Below, piece by piece: positions 1 to 7,741 of a DNA stretch of 64,000 nucleotides. Origin of the DNA: Tindallia californiensis (GTDB lineage: Bacteria; Bacillota; Clostridia; Peptostreptococcales; Tindalliaceae); contig NZ_FNPV01000005.1 of the NCBI RefSeq assembly GCF_900107405.1, positions 1 through 64,000 on the forward strand. The letters are read 5' to 3'. Within the stretch, counting starts at the first letter, position 1. Each line of letters begins with the position of its first letter. The notes under the pieces are model-generated. The model was given only the letters and a program-made list of their open reading frames with translations, made no database searches and was not told the origin of the DNA. The translations under genes were made by a program, and so were the position numbers.

Positions 1-1
1 A

Positions 2-77
2 GGGCGCATAGCTCAGCTGGGAGAGCACCTGCCTTACAAGCAGGGGGTCACAGGTTCGAGCCCTGTTGCGCCCACCA
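2..77 (+). tRNA. tRNA-Val (anticodon TAC)
   Basis: Full cloverleaf with acceptor GGGCGCA pairing with TGCGCCC, T-loop GGTTCGAGCC and an encoded CCA end. The anticodon loop reads TTACAA, giving TAC for GUA and related Val codons. It is the first of seven tRNA genes that run on the same strand to 616. Confidence 0.96.
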
Positions 78-81
78 TTTA

Positions 82-158
82 GGCCCGGTAGTTCAGTTGG
101 TTAGAATGCCAGCCTGTCACGCTGGAGGTCGAGGGTTCGAGTCCCTTCCGGGTCGCCA
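82..158 (+). tRNA. tRNA-Asp (anticodon GTC)
   Basis: Acceptor GGCCCGG pairs with CCGGGTC (one G-T pair), discriminator G, encoded CCA. The anticodon loop is CTGTCAC with GTC at the centre, so it decodes Asp. It lies four bases after tRNA-Val. Confidence 0.96.
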
Positions 159-192
159 TTCTATTGAAAATAATTATTTGTAACAAATATAA

Positions 193-275
193 GCGGGTGT
201 GGCGGAATTGGCAGACGCACTAGACTTAGGATCTAGCGGGCGACCGTGGGGGTTCAAGTCCCTCCACCCGCACCA
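193..275 (+). tRNA. tRNA-Leu (anticodon TAG)
   Basis: A class II tRNA with a long variable arm; acceptor GCGGGTG pairs with CACCCGC and CCA is encoded. The anticodon stem CTAGA/TCTAG encloses TAG, which reads CUN Leu codons. Confidence 0.96.
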
Positions 276-299
276 TCATTTTAATATATGGAGTTATTT

Positions 300-374
300 G
301 CGGAAGTGGCTCAGTGGTAGAGCATCGCCTTGCCAAGGCGAGGGTCGCGAGTTCGAATCTCGTCTTCCGCTCCA
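300..374 (+). tRNA. tRNA-Gly (anticodon GCC)
   Basis: Acceptor GCGGAAG pairs with CTTCCGC, discriminator T, encoded CCA. The anticodon loop TTGCCAA gives GCC (Gly GGC/GGU). A second glycine tRNA with anticodon TCC is at 3752. Confidence 0.96.
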
Positions 375-380
375 TTTTAC

Positions 381-456
381 GACCCATTAGCTCAGTTGGC
401 AGAGCACCTGACTTTTAATCAGGGTGTCCCGCGTTCGAGTCGCGGATGGGTCACCA
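381..456 (+). tRNA. tRNA-Lys (anticodon TTT)
   Basis: Acceptor GACCCAT pairs with ATGGGTC, discriminator A, encoded CCA. The anticodon loop CTTTTAA gives TTT for Lys. Confidence 0.96.
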
Positions 457-462
457 TTTTAT

Positions 463-536
463 GGCGGCATAGCCAAGGGGTAAGGCAGAGGTCTGCAAAA
501 TCTCTATCCCCAGTTCAAATCTGGGTGCCGCCTCCA
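463..536 (+). tRNA. tRNA-Cys (anticodon GCA)
   Basis: Acceptor GGCGGCA pairs with TGCCGCC, discriminator T (usual for tRNA-Cys), encoded CCA. The anticodon loop CTGCAAA gives GCA. Confidence 0.96.
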
Positions 537-539
537 TAT

Positions 540-616
540 GCGCTCATAGCTCAGCTGGATAGAGTGTCTGACTACGAATCAGAAGGTCGGGAGTTCGAAT
601 CTCTCTGAGCGCACCA
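540..616 (+). tRNA. tRNA-Arg (anticodon ACG)
   Basis: Acceptor GCGCTCA pairs with TGAGCGC, discriminator A, encoded CCA. The anticodon is ACG, whose first base is normally deaminated to inosine by TadA to read CGU/CGC/CGA. It is the last tRNA of the cluster and is followed by a terminator. Confidence 0.96.
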
Positions 617-621
617 AAAAT

Positions 622-659
622 AAAAAGTTCCAACGTAGATATGCGTTTGGAACTTTTTT
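622..659 (+). terminator. Rho-independent terminator of the first tRNA cluster
   Basis: An AAAAGTTCCAA arm pairs with TTGGAACTTTT around a short loop and is followed by a T-run. It begins six bases after the CCA of tRNA-Arg, so it ends the seven-tRNA transcript. Confidence 0.88.
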
Positions 660-739
660 GTGTTATGATAGTAAAATCGCAAGTAAATAGATCGCAGCCT
701 TTCTAACTATTAAAAGATCAGAAGGAAGGAGTAGTAGTC

Positions 740-1573
740 ATGAAAATTATTACGGATAGTTCCAGTGATTTACCCAAAGACTTGAAGGATAAAAATGAGA
801 TCATTGTGATTCCCATGAGCATCGAAGTTGACGGTGCTGAGTACATAGATGGCGTTGACTTGTCACATAATGATTTTTATAAAAAAATGGAAAAAAGTAA
901 ATCTTTACCGAAAACCTCACAGCCTTCTACAGGGACCTTCTTGAATGTATATCAACAGTTTATTGAGGCTGACGAAGAAATAATTTCTATTCATATGTCC
1001 TCTGAAATTAGCGGAACTTACGAAGGAGCAATGATTGCGGCCAAAGAGATAGGACGTAATATCCACGTCTTCGATAGCAGGTTAGGGACAATGGGGACGG
1101 GTTTGGTGACGGTTAAAGCAGCACAATTAGCTCGCAAAGGGTTTAGTTGTAAGAAGATAATTAGTATCTTGGAAGCATATCGTTCTAATGTCAATGTTGT
1201 TGGATATTTAGACAGTCTTAAGAATGCTGTTAAAGGTGGCAGGGTTAATCCTTCGAAAAGAATTATTACAGAACTAATGAATATTAAACCAATAACAAAA
1301 ATAATAAATGGACAAGTGAAAGTAGTGTATTATGCCAGAGGTAAACAAAAAACCTATCAGTATCTTTTGGATATGATAAATGATTCAATTTGTTCATATG
1401 AATCGGTGAAGCTTGTAATTGTCCATTGTGATGCCGAAAAAGAAGCCATGCGTTTACAGAGTATGATAACAGAACAAACTGGCATCAAAGACATAACGGT
1501 TACTACTATGGGACCTGTAAACAGCACACATGTTGGGATTGGAGGTATTTCTATATGCTATGCACCAGTGTAA
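740..1573 (+). CDS. degV: DegV family fatty-acid-binding protein
   Basis: A 277-residue cytosolic protein, the usual DegV length. DegV proteins bind a single fatty acid; related FakB subunits present it to the FakA kinase for phospholipid synthesis. The N-terminus MKIITDSSSDLP is the typical DegV opening and the SSEISGTYEGA motif near residue 88 is part of the lipid-binding signature. A later GGRVNPSKR stretch (about residue 170) and a C-terminal GPVNSTHVGIG motif complete the pattern. The start has a GAAGGAAGGAG binding site. It is a single gene between the tRNA cluster and the SpoIID-type gene. No fakA gene is visible here, so partner kinase and substrate are unknown. Confidence 0.93.
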   Translation: MKIITDSSSDLPKDLKDKNEIIVIPMSIEVDGAEYIDGVDLSHNDFYKKMEKSKSLPKTSQPSTGTFLNVYQQFIEADEEIISIHMSSEISGTYEGAMIAAKEIGRNIHVFDSRLGTMGTGLVTVKAAQLARKGFSCKKIISILEAYRSNVNVVGYLDSLKNAVKGGRVNPSKRIITELMNIKPITKIINGQVKVVYYARGKQKTYQYLLDMINDSICSYESVKLVIVHCDAEKEAMRLQSMITEQTGIKDITVTTMGPVNSTHVGIGGISICYAPV

Positions 1574-1669
1574 TCCTTACAAATCGATAACAGATTATTA
1601 AAAACTATTTACGGTAAAGTGTTTTTTAAGTAGAATATATTTATTCTAGTAATAAGGGGAGCCGGGATT

Positions 1670-3682
1670 ATGAAAAAAAACAAGTTTATTACTTTTGAAA
1701 AAGCTTTATTAACATGCTTTTTTTTGATCTTACTGATGGCTAGTCAAGGAATGAAAGTTTATGCACAACTGGAAGTGGGTGATAAAACAGGTGAAGTTTT
1801 ATCAACGGATATTATTGCCAGTATCAACAATAAACATATTCCATCTTTTAACTATAATGGGTATACCGCTGTTATTGTTGAAGATTTAAGATCCTATGGT
1901 TTTGATGTAAGATGGATTCCAGCGAAAAGGATGTTAAGTATAGAACGTGATTTTCAAAATAATATTGTAGGAAAAGAAGCGTCTACAGATAATAATACAA
2001 GCCCCGGTCTTAAGTTATATGATGTTCTATATACGGACATTCAAACCTATATCAATGGCGAAAAAGTTGAATCTTACAATATTGATGGACAGACGGTGAT
2101 ATATTTTAACGCTTTATCAGAGGTTGGAAACATAGAATGGAATCAGGATGCAAGAATGGCTTCACTTTATCTTGAAGATACAGATCAAAAAGTTGCTAAA
2201 TCAGAGGAAAGCAATGAAGAAATAGCTAAAGCTGAGATAGAACAAATAAATAGTGAAAATTCAACAAGAAGATCTACTAATACGCCTGTTACGCGACAGA
2301 AAACAAGAGTAGATCCTGATGCACGCTTTTTGCAAAAGGGTAATTATCATCCATCGATGATCCCTCATAATATTAAAATAGGGCTTTATTTTGGTGAAAC
2401 AGCCGTATCATCTATTAGTATCGAATCTGATAGTGGTTTTCAAATGGGCATGTTTGCGAATGACAATTTTAAGGATGTATTGACATTAAATGATGCAAAA
2501 AATATTACAATTAGTCAAGAGTCATACTATTATGTTGGTTTAGAAACTTCGTTTTCATCATTAAATCAGATGAATGAAGAAATGAAAAGAATGAGAAAGT
2601 ATACGGATGAAAACTTAGTATACGCTAGAGTGACAGATGGTTGGAACATCTATATGGGTCCTTTTCATAGCAAAACAGAGTCTGCAAATGCCGTGAAAGA
2701 CTTAGGGCATACAGATGAAACGAAGTGGAAAATAATAGAGCCATCAAACAAGTATATTGCTATTTCAGCTTCAAATCAACCTTTTATCATATATGATAAA
2801 AATGAACCTATTTATCTTGCATCAGCAGGTCAAGATTATACGAATTCAATTATAAAAATCGGATCAAAAAAATACAGAGGAGCTGTTACCGCGTTAATAG
2901 ATAATAATAACAGATTATCTATTATTAACGTATTGCCTATGGAAAAGTATCTTTATGGTGTTGTTCCGAGAGAAGTGCCTCATAGTTGGCCAGAAGAAGC
3001 CTTAAAAGCACAAGCTGTTGCTGCTAGAGGATTTGCAGTAGCAAGCTTAAATAAATATGAAAGCTTGGGATTTCACTTGTGCAGTACGGTTAATTCTCAA
3101 GTATATGGCGGTTACGAAGCAGAACAACAGCGTACAAATCATGCTGTTGATGCAACAAGAGGCCAGATAATAACCTACAATGGTCACCTAGCAATTCCAT
3201 ACTATCACTCAACTAGTGGTGGACATACTGAAGACAGCGAAAATATTTGGACTAATGCAGTACCTTATGTCAGAGGTGTTTCTGATCAATACTCGTATTC
3301 TTCACCACATACTAATTGGGAAAAAACCATATCTGGTGAAGAAGCTCGAGATCTTTTGAAGAATCATAATATCATGATAGGGGAATTAGAACACATGTAT
3401 GTCGCAGAAATTTCCTCAAATGGAAGAGTGCTTTCGTTTATGGTGGAAGGAAGCCTTGGGCATAGCGAACTGATAAAACAGGAAAGCAGGAATGTATTTG
3501 GATTAAGGAGCAGTTGGTTTCAGTTGGAGTATGATACAAAAAACGATATCTATTATTTTGAAGGAAAAGGGTTTGGTCATGGTATAGGAATGAGCCAGTA
3601 TGGGGCTAAAGGAATGGCAGAAGCAGGTTATCGATATGATGATATATTAAAACATTACTTTACAGGTGTAAGTATTCAATAA
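1670..3682 (+). CDS. SpoIID/LytB-domain secreted protein with N-terminal extension and SPOR-like region
   Basis: A 670-residue exported protein. A signal peptide with a hydrophobic stretch at residues 13-31 is followed by two repeats resembling copper-amine-oxidase N-terminal-like domains (about 35-165). A basic linker follows, then a region around residues 290-350 that looks SPOR-like (VYARVTDGWNIYMGPF, a possible denuded-glycan binder). The SpoIID/LytB domain starts near residue 404, with YLYGVVPREVP, EALKAQAVAARGFA, YYHSTSGGHTE and a closing GKGFGHGIGMSQYGAKGMA. SpoIID of sporulation is a lytic transglycosylase of about 340 residues, so this longer member is more likely a vegetative or lytic-enhancer relative. 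Start has GGGGAG. Confidence 0.9.
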   Translation: MKKNKFITFEKALLTCFFLILLMASQGMKVYAQLEVGDKTGEVLSTDIIASINNKHIPSFNYNGYTAVIVEDLRSYGFDVRWIPAKRMLSIERDFQNNIVGKEASTDNNTSPGLKLYDVLYTDIQTYINGEKVESYNIDGQTVIYFNALSEVGNIEWNQDARMASLYLEDTDQKVAKSEESNEEIAKAEIEQINSENSTRRSTNTPVTRQKTRVDPDARFLQKGNYHPSMIPHNIKIGLYFGETAVSSISIESDSGFQMGMFANDNFKDVLTLNDAKNITISQESYYYVGLETSFSSLNQMNEEMKRMRKYTDENLVYARVTDGWNIYMGPFHSKTESANAVKDLGHTDETKWKIIEPSNKYIAISASNQPFIIYDKNEPIYLASAGQDYTNSIIKIGSKKYRGAVTALIDNNNRLSIINVLPMEKYLYGVVPREVPHSWPEEALKAQAVAARGFAVASLNKYESLGFHLCSTVNSQVYGGYEAEQQRTNHAVDATRGQIITYNGHLAIPYYHSTSGGHTEDSENIWTNAVPYVRGVSDQYSYSSPHTNWEKTISGEEARDLLKNHNIMIGELEHMYVAEISSNGRVLSFMVEGSLGHSELIKQESRNVFGLRSSWFQLEYDTKNDIYYFEGKGFGHGIGMSQYGAKGMAEAGYRYDDILKHYFTGVSIQ

Positions 3683-3688
3683 TATGTA

Positions 3689-3717
3689 TTGACAAATGAT
3701 ATTAAATTTGTTATTAT
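3689..3717 (+). promoter_or_regulatory. Sigma-A promoter of the second tRNA cluster
   Basis: TTGACA (3689-3694) and TATTAT (3712-3717) are separated by exactly 17 bases. The first tRNA of the cluster begins about 35 bases downstream. Confidence 0.85.
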
Positions 3718-3751
3718 GTTTCTTGTGGTTACTACTTATCACAAGCAACAT

Positions 3752-3825
3752 GCGGGTGTAGTTCAGTGGTAGAACTTCAGCCTTCCAAGCTGATCGCGAG
3801 GGTTCGATTCCCTTCACCCGCTCCA
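3752..3825 (+). tRNA. tRNA-Gly (anticodon TCC)
   Basis: Acceptor GCGGGTG pairs with CACCCGC, discriminator T, encoded CCA. The anticodon loop CTTCCAA gives TCC, which reads GGA/GGG. First gene of a four-tRNA cluster. Confidence 0.96.
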
Positions 3826-3829
3826 AACT

Positions 3830-3921
3830 GGAGAAGTACTCAAGTAGGCTCAAGAGGACGGTTTGCTAAACCGTTAGGTCGCTTATGCGGCGCGCGGGTT
3901 CGAATCCCGCCTTCTCCGCCA
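3830..3921 (+). tRNA. tRNA-Ser (anticodon GCT)
   Basis: A class II tRNA with a long variable arm; acceptor GGAGAAG pairs with CTTCTCC, discriminator G, encoded CCA. The anticodon stem ACGGT/ACCGT encloses GCT for AGC/AGU serine codons. Confidence 0.96.
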
Positions 3922-3943
3922 TATGGCTTATAGCCAATTTCAT

Positions 3944-4020
3944 CCGGGTGTAGCGCAGTTTGGTAGCGCACATGGTTTGGGACCATGGGGCCGGGAGTTC
4001 GAATCTCTCCACCCGGACCA
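3944..4020 (+). tRNA. tRNA-Pro (anticodon TGG)
   Basis: Acceptor CCGGGTG pairs with CACCCGG, discriminator A, encoded CCA. The anticodon stem CATGG/CCATG encloses TGG for Pro. Confidence 0.96.
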
Positions 4021-4025
4021 GTTTT

Positions 4026-4101
<76 letters not shown>

Positions 4102-4104
4102 CAA

Positions 4105-4148
4105 AACCAGCTTTTCGCATAATTGTGCGAACAGGTGGTTATTTTTTA
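4105..4148 (+). terminator. Terminator after tRNA-Phe
   Basis: AACCA and TTTCGCA arms pair with TGTGCGAA and TGGTT and are followed by ATTTTTTA. The hairpin sits between tRNA-Phe and the helicase ribosome binding site, so the helicase probably has low read-through or its own start site. Confidence 0.75.
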
Positions 4149-4169
4149 AATAAAATAAGGAGCGTCCTC

Positions 4170-6311
4170 ATGGTACTAAAATGGCTGGAAAGACAACACG
4201 ATATAAATCTAAACTACCAGCAAATAGAAGTGGTCAATCATTTTTCAGGCCCGGCACTTGTCTTAGCAGTTGCTGGAGCAGGTAAAACTACTTGCATATG
4301 TACAAGAACGGCTAATCTAGTACTGGAAAAAAAAGTAGATCCAACAAGAATAGGAACGCTTACTTTTTCTAAAGCGTCAGCTATCGATATGAAAAACAGG
4401 TTTAGCAAACTATTTGCTCCACTAATACCTGCCGTAAAAAAAGTTCACTTTTCGACGATCCATTCTTTTTGTTATCAAATATTAAAGCATCATTCGATCC
4501 AAACACAATGTTCATTTCATCTTATCGAAGGAAGCTCACGACTAAATCATAAAAATATTTTACTCAGGAAGGTTTATCATTATCATTATAATGATTTTAT
4601 GAGTGAAGATACATTAGAAGAGATAGATCGCCTTATTGGATATGCAAAAAATCATTTAATGACAAAAAAAGAAATTGAGAAATTAGATACGAATATAGAA
4701 AAATTTTCATTAATCTATGATACTTATGAAAAATATAAAGCTAAAAATCACTTATTAGATTTCAATGATTTATTGACGAAGACATATATTCTGCTGTTAA
4801 AGAATAGAAAGTATCGTGAATTTTTTAGTAGACGTTTCGATTTTTGGCAATTAGATGAGTTTCAAGATGTATCCCCGGTACAATGGGAAATTATCAAACT
4901 AGTTTTGAACAATGATAAAAATATTTTATGCGTTGGAGATGATGACCAGACAATTTATAGCTTTCGAGGCTCATCACCATCTATTATGCTTGGTTTTGGT
5001 GAGCATTTTAGTAAGTCTAAGAAATATTATATAGAAGAAAATTTTCGTTGTGGATCAGAAATCATTAGAATAAGTAAGGGCTTTATTCAAAACAATCATC
5101 ATCGGTATCATAAAAATATTTTTACACGAAATGAAAAGCGTGAAGTGCCAGAAATCGTAGTCTATCGCAATGAAAAGGAGCAAGTAGAAAAAACAATTCA
5201 TTTAATATCGAATCGGCTAAAAGAGAACAAAGATTGTTCAATAGGGATATTGTACAGAAAAAACGTATCCGCTTTGCCAATGATTCATCGTTTACTAGCG
5301 TTAGAGATCCCTTTTAGCGTAAGGGATCAAGCGACAAAAGTATTTAGGCATTGGATTGTTAAAGACATATTGGATATCATTGACTATGCTTATAATCCCC
5401 ACCAAGAAGATTTACTTAAACGAATTTATTACCGAATATGCGGATATATAAAAAAAGAACAGTTAGAGCAAGTGCTTAACACACGATCACCCAATCGGCA
5501 TATTATTAAATCTATTTTAACAGAATCAGATATTGAAGAGTACCAGGTATTAAAATTGAATAAATTGGCAAGTTCTTTAGAGGAATTGAAAACAAAGAAG
5601 GGGAGAAACATCTTAACACATATTCTGCAATCCATTGGATATGAAGAATTTCTGAAACGTAATGGCTCGCTTTCTATCACCTCTTCTGATCATATTATAA
5701 GCGTACTATATCAACTAATAGAAAAAATAGAAGAACCGCTGGAGTGGCGCAATTATTTGAATGAAATAGAAGGAGAAATAAGTAAGCTTAAAGCGGCTAA
5801 GGATCATCAAAACATAACCCTAAGCACTATTCATTCAGCAAAAGGACTTGAGTATGATTATGTATTTATTATTGATGTAACAGAAAATATTATACCAAGT
5901 TTAAAGGCAGAAGCACAAATCAGCGAAAAAAGTATCATTGATCAAATTGAAGAGGAAAGAAGATTATTCTATGTTGCCATGACAAGAGCAAGAAAAAAGG
6001 TGACAATGTCAACCTCTTCTAAAATAATCAACAAAGAACAAAAAGAATCGTTTTTTCTTGATGAGATAAAATGTCAGATACCATACGCTAATTCCTTGCT
6101 AAAAGCAATTAAAAAGCATTATGATGATAAAGTGACAGAACGAGAGATATCGCTGGATACTGGTTCAGTTGTTTTTCATCATCAGTTTGGAGAAGGGGTT
6201 GTCTTACACAAAAAAAATGATTTTGTGGTTGTGAAATTTGGAATAGAAGAAAAAAAGATTTCTATGAAGTATGCTGGAAAAGTGCTAAAAAAAAAGAAGC
6301 GTGAAAGATAA
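4170..6311 (+). CDS. UvrD/PcrA/Rep-type ATP-dependent DNA helicase (superfamily 1A)
   Basis: A 713-residue 3'-5' DNA helicase of the UvrD/Rep family. Walker A AVAGAGKTT is at residues 33-41, Walker B QLDEFQD near 227, motif III GDDDQTIYSFRG near 255, motif V STIHSAKGLEYDYVFI near 551 and motif VI RRLFYVAMTRARKK near 596. The C-terminus has an FGEGVV motif like the PcrA C-terminal domain that contacts RNA polymerase. The ATG at 4170 is chosen because AAGGAG lies at 4157-4162; the open frame continues upstream only because it runs through the tRNA-Pro and tRNA-Phe genes. It may be a second, PcrA-like helicase rather than the main PcrA, which usually sits next to ligA. Confidence 0.9.
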   Translation: MVLKWLERQHDINLNYQQIEVVNHFSGPALVLAVAGAGKTTCICTRTANLVLEKKVDPTRIGTLTFSKASAIDMKNRFSKLFAPLIPAVKKVHFSTIHSFCYQILKHHSIQTQCSFHLIEGSSRLNHKNILLRKVYHYHYNDFMSEDTLEEIDRLIGYAKNHLMTKKEIEKLDTNIEKFSLIYDTYEKYKAKNHLLDFNDLLTKTYILLLKNRKYREFFSRRFDFWQLDEFQDVSPVQWEIIKLVLNNDKNILCVGDDDQTIYSFRGSSPSIMLGFGEHFSKSKKYYIEENFRCGSEIIRISKGFIQNNHHRYHKNIFTRNEKREVPEIVVYRNEKEQVEKTIHLISNRLKENKDCSIGILYRKNVSALPMIHRLLALEIPFSVRDQATKVFRHWIVKDILDIIDYAYNPHQEDLLKRIYYRICGYIKKEQLEQVLNTRSPNRHIIKSILTESDIEEYQVLKLNKLASSLEELKTKKGRNILTHILQSIGYEEFLKRNGSLSITSSDHIISVLYQLIEKIEEPLEWRNYLNEIEGEISKLKAAKDHQNITLSTIHSAKGLEYDYVFIIDVTENIIPSLKAEAQISEKSIIDQIEEERRLFYVAMTRARKKVTMSTSSKIINKEQKESFFLDEIKCQIPYANSLLKAIKKHYDDKVTEREISLDTGSVVFHHQFGEGVVLHKKNDFVVVKFGIEEKKISMKYAGKVLKKKKRER

Positions 6312-6320
6312 AGCAATTTT

Positions 6321-6355
6321 AAAAGCCCGAATTGCTATTCGCAATTCGGGCTTTT
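6321..6355. terminator. Bidirectional terminator between the helicase gene and dps
   Basis: AAAAGCCCGAATTGC pairs with GCAATTCGGGCTTTT around a five-base loop. A/T runs on both sides let it end the converging helicase and dps transcripts. Confidence 0.9.
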
Positions 6356-6381
6356 AAGGATAAGGTCAAGCCTGCATAGGC

Positions 6382-6819
6382 TTATTTTGTTAACATGGAT
6401 TTGATGAACCATAAGTTTTTGCTGTAACCAGCTACATGATCCTCAAATTCAGCTACTACTTCAAAGTCGCCATTTTCGTCAGCGTCATTTCTAATATCAG
6501 TTGCAAGAGCTTTCATTTTTTCTAAGTCTTTTTGAACAATTTCAAGAGCTTCATCTCGGCTAAACTTATCTTTGTCTAACTCGGTTACGGAAGCATGTTT
6601 AAGATAATCAGAGATTTTAGCTAACGGGCTAATATCACGCATTTTCATTAATTCAGCAACGGCATCAAACTTTTCAAACATATCATCATACACTGATTCA
6701 GTATATTCATGAATTTGAACAAATTGTGGTCCAACCACGTTCCAGTGTACGTTGTGCAGTTTGATGTTCAGAACTGCCAGATTTGATAAATACTCATTCA
6801 TTTTTGTGTAGTCTTTCAT
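6382..6819 (-). CDS. dps: Dps-family ferritin-like DNA-protection protein
   Basis: A 145-residue four-helix ferritin-like protein. Dps forms a 12-subunit shell that oxidises Fe(II) with peroxide and stores the iron. The intersubunit ferroxidase pattern is intact: H25 (in HNVHWNVVG), H37, D52 and E56, with the same spacing as H31, H43, D58 and E62 of E. coli Dps. The start has an AAAGGAGG site. The gene is alone, transcribed towards the helicase gene and divergent from the YczE-type gene. The intergenic region holds a PerR-box-like palindrome (6901-6915), which suggests peroxide control. Confidence 0.93.
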   Translation of the reverse strand: MKDYTKMNEYLSNLAVLNIKLHNVHWNVVGPQFVQIHEYTESVYDDMFEKFDAVAELMKMRDISPLAKISDYLKHASVTELDKDKFSRDEALEIVQKDLEKMKALATDIRNDADENGDFEVVAEFEDHVAGYSKNLWFIKSMLTK

Positions 6820-6866
6820 GATGTTCCTCCTTTAGGTAATTGTAATGCTCTTTTGCAACTATTTAT

Positions 6867-6895
6867 ATTATACCACAAAGAAAGCAATATAAACA
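6867..6895 (-). promoter_or_regulatory. Probable dps promoter
   Basis: On the minus strand TATAAT is at 6872-6867 and a weak -35 (TGTTTA) at 6895-6890, with 17 bases between. The start codon is about 48 bases downstream of the -10. Confidence 0.6.
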
Positions 6896-6900
6896 TTAAT

Positions 6901-6915
6901 TGATAATAATTATTA
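6901..6915. promoter_or_regulatory. PerR/Fur-like operator between dps and the YczE-type gene
   Basis: TGATAATAATTATTA matches the PerR consensus TTATAATNATTATAA at 12 of 14 defined positions. It lies just upstream of the dps -35 element and about 30 bases upstream of the rightward -10, so one bound regulator could affect both genes. The site is AT-rich, so chance matches are possible. Confidence 0.5.
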
Positions 6916-6946
6916 AAATTGTTTTCGTCTCAAATTGCTTATCTGT

Positions 6947-6952
6947 TATAAT
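6947..6952 (+). promoter_or_regulatory. -10 element for the YczE-type membrane gene
   Basis: TATAAT occurs 67 bases before the chosen ATG at 7019. Because transcription would begin near 6958, coding starts upstream of that point can be excluded. Confidence 0.6.
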
Positions 6953-7018
6953 AGTTATCTAAAGGAAGTACTGGTATTTTTATATGGAAAGGGTGAGTTT
7001 TTGGTGGAGTGGTTTGCA

Positions 7019-7657
7019 ATGATCAAAAGAGTCATTATATATATCGTAGGTATGTTTTTGTTGGCAATGGGAGTAGCTTTTTCTATTAAATCTGGACTAG
7101 GTGTTTCGCCCGTATCATCCTTTCCATACGCAATGAGCATTGTTTTGGATAAGGACGTGGGATTAATGTCGGCATTAGTGTTTATGTTTTATGTAATGGT
7201 TCAAATAGCTCTATTAAGAAAAGAATTTCATCCTAAAAATTTGTTGCAAGTAGGTGTTGCAAGCATGTTTGGTATTTTTGTTTCTTTTTCAAATGCGTTG
7301 CTAATAACGGTATACCCTGACACCTATCTATCGAGAATTTACTTGCTTTTAATTAGCTTAGTGTTGATTGCAATCGGCATTATATTTTATCTTACGGCAA
7401 ACCTTGTTCCGCAGCCACCCGAAGGGATGGTTTTATCAATACAAAAAAAGACAGGAATACCATTTTCTAAAGTGAAAATTATTTTTGACTGTAGCAGCGT
7501 CCTTGTTGCAGCATTTTTACTTCTGGTAGCTACAGGGCAAGTACAAGGTTTACGAGAAGGAACATTAATTGCTGCCTTAGGCGTTGGAAAATTAATAGGA
7601 ATTCTGTCAAAATGGCTTAGGCCTGTATTGATTTCGTTTATAGAAAAAGCGTATTGA
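7019..7657 (+). CDS. YczE/YyaS/YitT-type multi-pass membrane protein
   Basis: A 212-residue integral membrane protein with about five to six hydrophobic segments. The first segment ends in the conserved GMFLLAMGVAFSIKSGLGVSPVSS stretch (positions 11-34 of the protein), and a QPPEGMVLSIQKKTG motif follows the fourth; both are typical of this family, whose function is not established. The ATG at 7019 is used because GGTGGAG lies at 7003-7009 and a -10 box at 6947 rules out earlier starts. It sits alone between dps and the selenoprotein gene. Confidence 0.85.
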   Translation: MIKRVIIYIVGMFLLAMGVAFSIKSGLGVSPVSSFPYAMSIVLDKDVGLMSALVFMFYVMVQIALLRKEFHPKNLLQVGVASMFGIFVSFSNALLITVYPDTYLSRIYLLLISLVLIAIGIIFYLTANLVPQPPEGMVLSIQKKTGIPFSKVKIIFDCSSVLVAAFLLLVATGQVQGLREGTLIAALGVGKLIGILSKWLRPVLISFIEKAY

Positions 7658-7683
7658 TTCAAAAATTCTTTTGCAAGATAGTA

Positions 7684-7711
7684 TTATCGTTTTAATGAAA
7701 GGGTATATAAT
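7684..7711 (+). promoter_or_regulatory. Possible promoter of the selenoprotein-SLH gene pair
   Basis: TATAAT at 7706-7711 is preceded by a weak TTATCG at 7684-7689 with a 16-base spacer. The ATG of the selenoprotein gene follows 30 bases later. Confidence 0.5.
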
Positions 7712-7741
7712 ATTTCAATATCATGCGGAAGGATGAAGAGA

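Noticed and set aside
199-608. Open frames across the first tRNA cluster
   Set aside because: They run through the tRNA genes and show no protein-like composition or binding site.
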